From positions 5,600,924 to 5,664,923 of the forward strand of contig OZ020616.1 of assembly GCA_963971575.1 (NCBI GenBank): DNA of 64,000 bases, given 5' to 3'. This document shows, one piece after another, positions 55,332 through 64,000 of the stretch (the stretch's first letter is position 1; each line of letters begins with the position of its first letter). Position numbers and translations under genes: made by a program. Origin of the DNA: Liopterus haemorrhoidalis. Taxonomy: Eukaryota > Arthropoda > Insecta > Coleoptera > Dytiscidae. Below the pieces are notes generated by a model. The model did not search any database, had not been told where the DNA came from, and saw only the letters and a program-made list of their open reading frames with translations.

Positions 55332-55863
55332 TAGTCGGATTGCTGATAAGTGACTGTTCGTTGCTACAAGTATCGATATTCAATACTATATGCTTTATCT
55401 GTCTATATCATTATAATTATTTGCATACCCATAGTAACGTATAATGACCCAAGTTGACAACTAACCTTCAAATTTATTTGAATAAAAAACAAAGCATTAG
55501 AAAGGAACAGCATGATTCGTAGATATCTTTACTAATTAGAGCGCGAAAATAAATTTACAGCAGTACTCAAACAAACAAAATTATTAATTTTAAGGTTATA
55601 ATTTTAAATAAGGAAAAATTTATACTCATACGTAAATTTTGGATTAAAATTTGTTGTTTATTCTAGCAGATTTAAAATTAAAGTTTGTGAATTTAATAAT
55701 TGGCCGCAAGCCATATCTTAATTAATATTTATTACCAGACACTGACAGTTAAGACAAATAACAAAAAACATTTTTAAAATCGCTGAAAAATGGTAACTAG
55801 ATTATTATATGAATGCACTACTTGATACATACATGTAACAGTCACCTATCAGCAATCCGACTA
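55332..55863. mobile_element. TA-flanked MITE, 532 bp
   Basis: Ends TAGTCGGATTGCTGATAAGT then GACTGTT, and their complement with one mismatch. TA at 55330-55331 and 55864-55865. The TATA flank allows alternative boundaries. Non-coding. Confidence 0.85.
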
Positions 55864-55865
55864 TA

Positions 55866-56080
55866 TTGACAATTCCACAATTGTTATAACCAACGTTGAA
55901 GCGTGTAAATATGTAACATTCTCTAACTTGGGCAGAATTAATGCTGAAAAGAACATTGAAAAAGACGTGAAATTAAAAGGGCAAGATGAACCTATTAGAA
56001 GTTAAGACTTGTTTAAAACATTTTTAAACTTTAATACATTATTATAAACTTTTATCCCAGATGAGCTTCTTTATTTGTTT
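55866..56080. other. Spacer, probably LINE 3' UTR
   Basis: Minus-strand PENLKSFLKNK continues the LINE C-terminus at 56085-56444, so part of this is its 3' end. Confidence 0.4.
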
Positions 56081-56084
56081 TTTA

Positions 56085-56444
56085 AAAAAGATTTAAGGTT
56101 TTCGGGAATAATATTATATTTAGCGCAAATGCCAAAAGAGAAGCTATGTTTAAATGTTGCAGTTTAAGTTTTGAAGAAAAAGTACCCTTAAATCTTATAT
56201 TAACATTATGCACGTCAGATCTGAAGGTGATTTTGTTGTACAAATAATGGGGAGTTTTGAGAATTAACACTTTATGATAAAATACAAGAGATTGAGAAAG
56301 TCTTCTATGGGATGTGTGCGAAGCCACTTGCATAGTGACTTTTGTATACGAAGCAAAAGGAGGCATTTTTTTAACCGTATTTTGACTTGTGACGAACCGT
56401 TGGTGCATCACTATATCCCTGAAACTAAGCGGACCAGTATCCAA
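56085..56444 (-). pseudogene. LINE C-terminus (CR1/Jockey-type)
   Basis: 120-codon frame. The informative part is KTPHYLYNKITFRSDVHNVN then IRFKGTFSSKLKLQH, matching the P-x-YLxxxxxxRSxxHxxxLR segment after the RT thumb. RT core absent. Opposite orientation to the RTE fragment that follows. Confidence 0.65.
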
Positions 56445-56729
56445 TGACAGCAGACTAGATGAAGCAAAAATGCGGTAGTCTGAAGGATTCTTATCACCAT
56501 TTTGGAATCATGGGGAAAATGTGTACATCAACTTTCTTCATAATCAATGGACAGTTAATACTGTGCACTACTGCTAACTTTTGGGAAAAATCAGCTCTGC
56601 ATATCGCTACAAAAGATGTGACGTTACAATCCGCAGCGTGTTGCTTCTCACGACATCGTATGGCCTCACAATGAGGCCGTCACCCAAGAGAAATTGAGCC
56701 AATTGCATTGGACTGTTAACCAATAATCT

Positions 56730-56870
56730 ACAAGTCTTTGTCAACAAATGCTTAAGAAGGATATTAGGAATCCAATAACCTGGCACCGTATAAAATGAAG
56801 AACTATGGCGAATAACTAAACAGTCAGAGATCGGACATGAGATACGTTTGCGCAAATAGAGATAGTTGGG
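56730..56870 (+). pseudogene. RTE-type LINE fragment
   Basis: LQVFVNKCLRRILGI, stop, PGTV, stop, NEELWRITKQSEIGHEIRLR. The family consensus is LQxFxNRCLRxIxxIxWPDxISNxELWxxTxQxxIxxxIxxRxWxWxGH. Trp and Ser codons have become stops. Only this segment after the RT is present. Confidence 0.78.
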
Positions 56871-56884
56871 ACGATGTCAGGAAA

Positions 56885-57070
56885 ATTGATCAAACACAAT
56901 TTAGCGAAAACAATTGATTGAAAACAATTAATCGAATAGAATAATTGATCGAAAAACAATTTAGCGAAAACAATTGATTGAAAACAATTAATCGAATAGA
57001 ATAATTGATCGAAAAACAATTTTTCATAAATCAATTTAGCGAATTGAAAAATTGATAAAAACAGCTTACC
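56885..57070. repeat. 60-bp tandem repeat (minisatellite)
   Basis: The 60 bp unit (starts TTAGCGAAAACAATTGATTG at 56901 and 56961) is repeated exactly twice, with degenerate copies on both sides. Sub-motif CGAAAAACAATT. The minus-strand peptide repeat over it is a by-product. Confidence 0.9.
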
Positions 57071-57149
57071 GAAAAACATTTTACCGAAAATACTGTTGAA
57101 AAATTAAGTTAAAGAATTGTATTTAAAGTCTCCGAGGTAAAGAAAGACG

Positions 57150-58151
57150 TATTACAAAAATCGATATAAAATTCGTACAAAATAATATTAGATGCCCTCA
57201 GTTTATCCTTTCCCAAAATAGAACTAAGAATATCAACACAGCAACCACCCTGGTTATTTGTACCTCCTAAACACAACCTAGAGCTAACCTTATTTCCCAA
57301 GAACGAGACACCATCCACAATATACCTCAACAGATTTAGAGAAATTTGTGAATCGTATCCAAAGTTCAACATGATCTACACCGATGGCTCTAAGCTGAAT
57401 AATGAGACAGGTTCAGCGGTTATATGAGAAGAAGAGGCATATAAATATCACCTTCCGTCCTCCGTATCCATCTTCACTGCAGAAATTCATGGTATTCTCA
57501 AAGCTATAGAGAAAATAGAAGAAAAGTACACAGAAGAAAGAAAATACATAATCTGCACTGATTCCTTAAGCTCAATACAAGCAATCTGCAACCCACACCC
57601 GAAGTACCAGACAGTAAAGAAAATACAGGACAAAATGCAATCGTTAAGAAACAATAACTACCAAATCATTCTTCTATGGATCCGTCTCATATAGGACTAC
57701 GAGGAAACGAAAAAGCAGATAAAGCAGCGAAGCAATGAAATAACCAATTCCAAAATATGATTACATCAAATTCATTAAGAAGAAGATACAAGAAGAATGG
57801 AACGACTATTGGACGAACACTACAGGAAAACTAATGTTAAACTAAATAAAAGAAAATATTGAAAAATGGCCAGTAAAAGAAGACAGAAGAGAACAAGTAG
57901 TGAACAACATTTACTTCAAAAAACACCATAAGTAAAAAGAGACACTTGTGACATAAAATCACCACAGACAATTATACAACATACCGATAGATATTGCACA
58001 AGCACTTACACCCTCAACTACAATGGAATATAACATTATAAATTATCTTAAGGCCAAAAATATTTATAATAATTTTTAAAAAGAACACTGTACCAGGTGT
58101 TAAAAGCCTAGATGCTGAAGCACCCAAAATATTGTAATAAAAAAAAAAAAC
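57150..58151 (+). pseudogene. LINE J2: RNase H domain, C-terminal tail and poly-A
   Basis: R1/I/Jockey-type LINE end. PPWLFVPPKHNLELTLFPKN then MIYTDGSK (first catalytic Asp), stop, FTAEIHGILKAIEKIEEKYT (Glu), YIICTDSLSSIQAI (Asp), LLWI, frameshift, PSHIGLRGNEKADKAAK (His, Asp). Then WNDYWTNTTGKL and the WPVKEDRREQVV segment in mixed frames; the CCHC knuckle is lost. The 3' UTR CCAGGTGTTAAAAGCCTAGA leads to poly-A at about 58138-58150. RT missing by 5' truncation. Confidence 0.87.
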
Positions 58152-58885
58152 TATAGTACGTACCATACTTACAAAACAGGAACCCTAACAAAGCGTGACT
58201 GTATTTACTGGCCTCTAGATTTCAACGAGATTCTGATTTTCACCAGAAGAGGTTTTTTTATTTAGATAGCAATGACTTAACAACCGATGTCAAAGTGGTA
58301 CTGTTATATGTAAAGGTATGTACTGTTGTGGGCCGTTTATTTATGATCACATTACTATAAAATGGTCTATAAACGTGTGTGCTAACCATAACTTCTGTGT
58401 ATGCGTATAAATGGAGCCCAACCCTATCTCAAACACCATAGCTCCACATATAATTTTCTCTGTTACCATAAAATCTGTGTAATACGTCGATCAGGTAAAT
58501 TCCACGTCTAAAGGCAAGTGGCTCATTCACACTATGCGTATGCATCATCAGCGGTGAATGACGTAACGGTAAAACGTACTGCTATCTGATATTTACGTTA
58601 CGTAATTATGTAAAGCGATGCTGAACGAGACAGAGGAAGTTCCAACAAGTATTTTTATAACTACGAATGGATCTTACAGTAAGATACTTTAGATTTGCTC
58701 TTGTTGTTATCTGAGATTTGTTGCGTTCCAACTGTGATTAATGTACCACAGTTTTTATAGAAGGATATTGAAGTTTTACGGAAATGAGATGTTCACCTAA
58801 AAGGAAGAGGTGTTTAAATTTCTGGACAAGAAGTGTTTCGGAGCAGTTAAAAAAGGTGATAAACATATTTATCAAAATTTAAAAG
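58152..58885. other. Spacer
   Basis: No transposon motif recognised in 730 bp. ATGCGTATGCATCATCAGCG near 58541 is not part of any repeat seen here. Confidence 0.4.
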
Positions 58886-58888
58886 TAC

Positions 58889-59850
58889 TCCACGAATTGA
58901 GGTCCCTACATAACGTTTTGACTATTTTTAGCATGATGTCTGTCGGTCTGTCTGTCTGTCTGTCTGTCTCTCTGTCTGTCTGTCTGTCTGTCCGTCCGTC
59001 TGTGTACACGTGCAGAGCAAATTCGACTAAAAGAATTTTTATGAAACTTCATATTTTATTTTTTGACATCACCCAGCAAACATTTTTATACGGGCCAGTA
59101 CTGGTAAAGCACATACTCCCCGGCATTGAAAGTAATGGGCCAGTACCCCGGTGTCCCCGGGACCGTTACTGGCCCATTGATGTATCAGTTGCTGGCCCAG
59201 CAACGGTAAAGTGCAAAATAATCGCATTAGTTGCAAGATTTATTTCTGATGGTTTTAAGTAAAAAGTATGAGTGAAGAAGAGTGCTTATAAAATGCTGGT
59301 AAAGTACTTCGTATAGGCGGAATGCGAAATACAAATGTGAAGTACATTATTAATACTGGCGTTGCACTTACTTTTGGTGCCAGTAATTTACCAGCATAAA
59401 AGCAGTTTGCCAGCATTCGGCCGTTAGTTGAATGTTTGCTGGGCAATGGCACGAATTGACGAAGTTTTGGTAAAAATTGGTTGACTAGAAATGGGAGTTT
59501 ACTCGTGTCGATTTTAAGATTTTTACGAATATTTCATAACAAAAAAATTTTTCGAAAAAATTTATTTAACATAAGTTGCTATAAAAGCAATAATTAACAA
59601 CTATTATTTGAGACATTTTTTGATAAAACTTTAAAAAAAAATCGAAATTTATTATTATATTATTTATTTATTTTAAAGTATCTATTTTTTCATACTTTTA
59701 TGTAACGTTTCCATGGTCATGATAAATAATATCTCTGTTAGAAAATATTGGGCCAAGTTATTTCTACTCTGCTGCTAGAATGTATTTTATACAAGTACTT
59801 TGTGATGGCGGTCGGTCTTGTGGTGGCCACAGCTGATTTTTTAAAATAAA
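58889..59850 (+). repeat. Family D repeat, copy D4, with E2 inside
   Basis: CACGAATTGAGGTCCCTACA, CATAACGTTTTGACTATTTT, (GTCT)n at 58931-59002, GTACACGTGCAGAGCAAATT, then E2, TCAATGG-like join, ATTGGTTGACTAGAAATGGG, the TTTCCATGGTCATGATAAAT block, and GGCGGTCGGTCTTGTGG. It provides the empty site for the foldback element in D1. Confidence 0.85.
59072..59443 (+). mobile_element. Family E MITE, copy E2
   Basis: Ends CCCAGCAAACATTTTTATAC and GAATGTTTGCTGGG. Inserted in D4, where D1 and D2 show uninterrupted CATCAATGGCAC, giving a CA/CA 2 bp duplication. GCCAGTACTGG and GGCCCAGCAACGG-type motifs near the left end. Non-coding. Confidence 0.87.
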
Positions 59851-59906
59851 AATTGATTAGGGAAAATGAATTGCTAAATGAAACTGTTACTAGTATCAAT
59901 TATAAT

Positions 59907-60589
59907 TAGTGTTTCTGATTTCTCGACATTTTTCGACAGTATAATTAGACTTATTTTCTCGATAAATCTCGAGAAAAATAATGATTAGAATATGTATCTT
60001 TTTTAATGTTGAAAATATTGTAGAGGATAAAAACATGTTAAAATTATAGTCAACTTTAAAGTACGTAAGTATTCATTTAAATAACATTTGAACAAATGGA
60101 TAACGGGGCTTTAAAAATGATTATGAAAACGGCACGTAATTGCATATTTATTGAAAATACAATTGTATAGAGAAATTTTCAAAAAAAGAAAGAAATTAAT
60201 AATAGTAATAATTATTTTATTTAACTTGTAGGTAATCTTTTACATAACAGTTTTAAACTGAACAAAAAATAAAATGTAATTGATTATAATAAAAAATACA
60301 CTAAATTTAAATATTGTAGCAATAACTGCTAATTAGCTAAATATTACTAAGTCGCTTCTTTTGTGCTGCCACAGTTGCGTTACGGGAGACAGAAGACAAA
60401 TTTTATCAAAATTAAATTATAATCAGCGACTCACTAAACATTATATTTTTTTAAATAATTTTTTAAAATCAAAATGCGGGTAACGTGGCGTCGAGAAAGC
60501 TTTACATTTATCGAGAAATGAAAAATGAGAACTATAACTTTTTCTTGAGAAATTCTTGAGAAGGAATTCTCGAAAAAAAAAAAACACTA
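59907..60589. mobile_element. hAT-type MITE with CTCGA-rich ends
   Basis: Ends TAGTGTTTCTGATTTCTCGA and TCTCGAAAAAAAAAAAACAC TA. Flanks ATTATAAT (59899-59906) and CTTATAAT (60590-60597) match at 7 of 8. TCTCGAGAAA-type motifs recur near both ends. Non-coding. Confidence 0.75.
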
Positions 60590-60684
60590 CTTATAATTAT
60601 AAACAATCGAACGTTGTATTTCTTGAGGAAGATGTTTTTACCGACACTTCAGTAACTTCGAGCAAATAAAGAATTTCTTGATTT

Positions 60685-60835
60685 GTAGGGTTTTGTTGCC
60701 CCTAAAACCCTTTAAGGTCACTTATGTGTCTATCTATCTGTCTGTCTGTTAATTCGGTAGAAATTGTAGCCAAAAGGTTGAACGTAAAAAGTTGAAATTT
60801 GACATGCTTTGTACACAGTTTAATTCCGACAATGC
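60685..60835 (+). repeat. Family C 5' terminal fragment
   Basis: TTTGTAGGGTTTTGTTGCCC, (CTGT)n, TTCGGTAGAAATTGTAGCCA and TTGAAATTTGACATGCTT follow the start of C4. Truncated before the core. Confidence 0.65.
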
Positions 60836-60942
60836 TGTAAACCTGGCCTTCCAGGAATTCATTGACTCTCGTCTGCCAGGGTTTTATACCACCGGCCTGA
60901 ACAACCTGCTCCATACTTTGATGAATAAAATAATTCCTTATA

Positions 60943-61520
60943 CAGTCGATTCCGCTTAATTGGGACACATCGGGACTTAGGCATTTTGGCCCAATTAAGT
61001 GGCTGCCCCAATTAAGCGAATTTCGCATAAAATTAACAATGCATATTTTTCTTTCAGTAATTTTATTTTATAAACTCTTGGACAAAACTATAAATTACAT
61101 ATAACCAAAAAATATAAACTTTTAAGAAAAAATAATAATAAATTCCAAAATAAAATAATAAATAACAATTTAATTCAATGCAAAAATGCGTCAAGTGTAG
61201 TCTGTCTTTTGATTTGTAACATTTCACTTCTACAAAATCAGCACAGGTATTCAGTGTGGATGTAGGGATCCCTTCATTTCCTTCCTGCATAAAATAACGC
61301 TGTAACACGGTCATTCATTTTTTTGCCTCCTGGTTGTGAACATGTGTAGCATAATATGTACTGTGATCTTAAATTTACTGTCCCAATTAAGCGGAATGTT
61401 GTCCCAATTAAACATGTAAATTTACTGTTGGTTCCTTGGTTTGGTTTCTGTTCTTTGAGATTTGGCCCAAATAAGCGGCTGCCCCAATTAATCGGTAGCT
61501 CAATTAAGCGGAATCGTCTG
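60943..61520. mobile_element. Pogo/Tigger-like MITE, 578 bp
   Basis: Ends CAGTCGATTCCGCTTAATTG and its complement with one or two mismatches. TA at 60941-60942 and 61521-61522. CCCAATTAAGCGG motifs recur inside both ends in both orientations. TIRs starting CAGTxGA with TA duplication are typical of pogo/Tigger elements. Non-coding. Confidence 0.85.
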
Positions 61521-61522
61521 TA

Positions 61523-62435
61523 TTTGTAAGTTATCAACCAACTTTGACTTTTTTTCTACAAATTTCATCTTTGACGACCTAATAGCATATCAAATTACAA
61601 AAAAATCTATTACTCTGGTTAAAAATTGACCACCGTGGCGCTGGGATCTTAAGTTTATTTCCCTATAGTCGCTAATCTTCTCCAGAAGTCCATATCTGTC
61701 ATATCAAGTCCTACTTGTTGAGCTAAAATACCAGACCAGCCAGAAAATTTCAAGTATGCATATTTCATAAAAAATTTCTCACAAAATTTTCATTGGATAA
61801 AAGTAAAACAATATACTTAGTAATGTTTGTTAAGTCTTAATACCCGTTAAGCCAGAAGTACGTATTGTTCTAGACTTCTCACACCTACAGATAACGGCTT
61901 TAATAAAGTCTATCCTCTAACCTCTAACAAGGTGCGCTACCGACTTAGTTCCTGACTCAAAAAACCAAACTCGCACAATAAATTTAATTAACAACCTTAA
62001 TTAACAGAGAGATATATTTCTTGTTTAATTGCTGAGGTTGGAGCGTATTTGGTGTGGATATGAATCGCTGGTCTAGGTGTTTGTGTTGTTTATGTACCTT
62101 TCTGGGAATCTGATTACTATCTTTGCTTTCTGCTTTCTGTTTTCTGCTTTTCTCTATTTTGCTACTAGGTTAGGAATTCTATTTTCACATTTTTTTAAAC
62201 TCAATAAATGAACTTTTTAATTAAGATTGTATCTGGTTTAATTGTATTTTCCCATATACAAGCTGTTTAAAGTAAGTGTTTAAGCAGAGGGATATCGGAA
62301 ACTATAAGAGATATGACTTTGGGCAAACTAGGCAAAAGTTGGTGTGTCAGTAGGTTAGTTTATTAGGCATGCATTTGTTATTCCAAAAATTCATAGGTAA
62401 CTTAAAATCTTGATTAGATGAGTTACGTCCGTAAG
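61523..62435. other. Spacer
   Basis: No element recognised. CTTTCTGCTTTCTGTTTTCT near 62127 is low-complexity. Confidence 0.4.
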
Positions 62436-62442
62436 TTAGTAA

Positions 62443-62792
62443 TTATAGTTGAAGGTAATGGGATTCGGACCAGTCAGAAAATAAAAACAAATTTATTAAC
62501 TTCGCTAACGTTTCGATTTAATTTAAATCTTCATCAGAGCTTGCTAATTTTTTGGTGATAGAGTTGATTTGATTATGAAAATGATGGTTTGTTGTTTCCA
62601 GGTTGTAGACAAAACTTCAAATTCATCTACAACCTGGAAACAACAAACCATCATTTTCATAATCAATTCAACTCTATCACCAAAAAATTAGCAAGCTCTG
62701 ATGAAAATTTAAATTAAATCTAAACGTTAGCGAAGTTAATAAATTTGTTTTTATTTTCTGACTGGTCCGAATCCCATTACCTTCAACTATAA
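62443..62792. mobile_element. Foldback element, near-perfect hairpin, 7 bp target duplication
   Basis: Arms of about 160 bp starting TTATAGTTGAAGGTAATGGG differ at only a few positions. The loop is about 20-30 bp around ACAAAACTTCAAATTCAT. TTAGTAA flanks it directly at 62436-62442 and 62793-62799. No coding capacity. No sequence similarity to the foldback at 19.3 kb. Confidence 0.9.
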
Positions 62793-62911
62793 TTAGTAAC
62801 TTAAAATATTATTTTAAGTTTTTAGGGTTTTGTAGGTATGACCAAAAAACCCTTATACCGTCATTTTGTCGTCTGTCTGTCTGTCTGTCTGTTCGGTAGA
62901 AATTGTAAAAG

Positions 62912-63362
62912 GATGAAGAGGTTTTTTACTGAACATCCATTTTACTCCACAGAAGAATTATTTAAATATAGGTTTTAAAAATGTAATAAAAATCTAGAAA
63001 TCGTATAATAATTGTATAATTAAATGTATATGTCTTGACTGACTTAAAACAGATTTAGGCCCGGTCTTTCCACCTTCAGTTAAAGTCCCAGGTAACTATC
63101 TGACAGATAAGGTTATTTGTAACTTCATCTGCTGAATAAATGTCAATACCAGTCAGTGAATCCAATACGTCAGTCTCATTATCCGTTAGATAACTATCCG
63201 ATAGATACATTTGTATAGAAAGAAGGGATGACATTTACTCAGCAGATGAAGTTACAAATAACCTTATCTGTCAGATATTTACCTGGGACTTTATCTGAAG
63301 GTGGAAAGACCGGGCCTTAATGTAACTAAGTCAATAAATATATTATTATTATTATTATTATT
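62912..63362 (+). pseudogene. LINE 3' fragment inside C6
   Basis: KRFFTEHPFYSTEELFKYRF then a stop: the short PFYS..EF tail seen at LINE RT C-termini. After the MITE at 63058-63316 it ends GTCAATAAATATATTATTAT with an (ATT)n tail, and C6 resumes with TCAAACGGC. 5' truncated. Confidence 0.65.
63058..63316. mobile_element. TTA-flanked MITE inside the LINE fragment
   Basis: Ends GGCCCGGTCTTTCCACCTTC and its complement; inverted similarity extends about 75 bp with small differences (CCTTCAG/CTGAAGG, CTGACAGATAAGGTTATTTG). TTA at 63055-63057 and 63317-63319. PIF/Harbinger-type duplication. 259 bp, non-coding. Confidence 0.88.
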
Positions 63363-63792
63363 AAGTCAAACGGCTAAAGCTAGATCTTATACAACTTTTT
63401 TACCCGCACATAGGAAAAATACCAAAACATCTAAAAACATATGCCCCTAAAAATATAAACAAATATGTGCTCATCGAATTCTGGCTAGAGTATCAAATGA
63501 AAGCCCTTAGTACGTGGATTAACGATCAAAATTTTATTTTTGCAAAATAAATTATTTAGACGCGATTTTTGCCAAAATTGTGCAAAAAAAAATTGTCCCA
63601 CACCCTGTAGCCTAGATGGTTAAAACTAAAAATCTGAAAAAATACTAAGTAATATACATTGGTGTGAACCGGAATAGTACAACAGGAATTTTTGATCAGA
63701 TTATGTTTTCGGAAAAAAACGCTTTTTTTGTGTTTTTAACTAAAATATGTAAAATATTTAATTCGCTCTGTAACACAGTAAACTAGTAAACG

Positions 63793-63854
63793 TCCGTAGT
63801 CTAATGATTAGCGTTCTTGCTTCCTAAGTTGCAATCTACGGTTCGCTTCCCGTC
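63793..63854 (+). other. tRNA-like module in C6
   Basis: TAGTCTAATGATTAGCGTTC (A box), TTGCTTCCTAAGTTGCAATC and GGTTCGCTTCC (B box at 63840). Closest to tRNA gene form of all the modules, followed at once by CAATTTTATTTTTT, a potential Pol III stop. Confidence 0.6.
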
Positions 63855-64000
63855 AATTTTATTTTTTCTGTTTTTTTTTTGCATTTTTATTTTGTTTATA
63901 TTATTTTGTCAAAATTCTAATTATATTTTGGCAAATGTTGCATTTAATTTTTAAAAGTGTAAATTAATAACCAGTGGGAAGTGTTGAAATTATAATTTAA

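Larger units (their letters stand above)
62818..64000 (+). repeat. Family C copy C6, running off the window, with nested inserts
   Basis: Start TTTTTAGGGTTTTGTAGGTA, (CTGT)n at 62871-62892 and TTCGGTAGAAATTGTA; then a LINE insert (62912-63362); then CAAACGGCTAAAGCTAGATC, ACCCGCACATAGGAAAAATA, the core block, the tRNA-like module (63793-63854), TTTTGGCAAATGTTGCAT and AACCAGTGGGAAGTGTTG. The 3' end is beyond the window. Confidence 0.87.

Noticed and set aside
56816..57079. Protein with 20-residue repeats on the minus strand
   Set aside because: By-product of the 60 bp minisatellite; no homology and no start context.

Overview
This 64 kb window is AT-rich, animal-type, and almost entirely made of repeats. 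I found no intact host gene, no rRNA and no canonical tRNA gene. The repeat spectrum (mariner and Tc1 transposases, hAT/ZBED transposase, PIF/Harbinger-like and TTAA elements, CR1/Jockey-type, RTE-type and RNase H-bearing LINEs, THAP exon, short TTAGG runs) suggests an arthropod, most likely an insect. I cannot name the species. Coding sequence is limited to transposon proteins, nearly all broken. The exception is a 765-codon reverse transcriptase frame at 21815-24112.

Layout. 1-3.7 kb: a LINE remnant (family K) with three tandem RT-derived units, cut by a mariner, a short inverted-repeat element and a Stowaway-like mariner relative. 4.4-6.2 kb: two copies of a 200 bp repeat with a homeodomain-like peptide, and a TTA-flanked MITE. 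7.1-8.1 kb: decayed hAT. 10-16 kb: copies of a repeat family called C here, which carries tRNA-like modules, plus a CCCAGCAAAC-ended MITE. 16-21.8 kb: assorted repeats, an RTE remnant, a foldback element with exact 7 bp target duplication, and a mariner nested in another mariner. 21.8-24.3 kb: the LINE with the intact RT frame. 25-26.3 kb: two more C copies. 26.9-31.5 kb: an RNase H LINE split at its stop codon by a TTAA element, followed by a 2.9 kb hAT that is itself split by a LINE. 31.5-39.7 kb: small MITEs, a C copy between 360 bp direct repeats, a TTAA element carrying a hAT MITE with perfect 8 bp duplication, and a LINE fragment. 39.8-45.8 kb: Tc1 and mariner pseudogenes, a Harbinger-like remnant, two TA-flanked MITEs, and a second K LINE. 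46.5-51.1 kb: a palindrome-rich MITE, a third K LINE with 14 bp target duplication, a Tc1 fragment and a mariner. 51.9-55 kb: two inverted copies of an element (L), one with a THAP zinc-finger first exon and the other with a different first exon. 55-64 kb: more MITEs, LINE ends, a foldback element, and a triple nest inside a C copy.

The genes do not form a working pathway. What is readable is the order of insertion: many elements sit inside others, and paralogous copies in the same window give the empty sites. The best candidates for something undescribed are (1) the L element, whose two deletion copies imply an autonomous parent with two convergent spliced genes, one of them THAP-type; (2) family C, where different tRNA-like sequences occupy the same internal position; and (3) a Stowaway-like, plant-type mariner relative in an animal genome. 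Repeat letters (C, D, E, F, G, H, J, K, L) are names I assigned. All family assignments come from reading motifs by eye, without database search.
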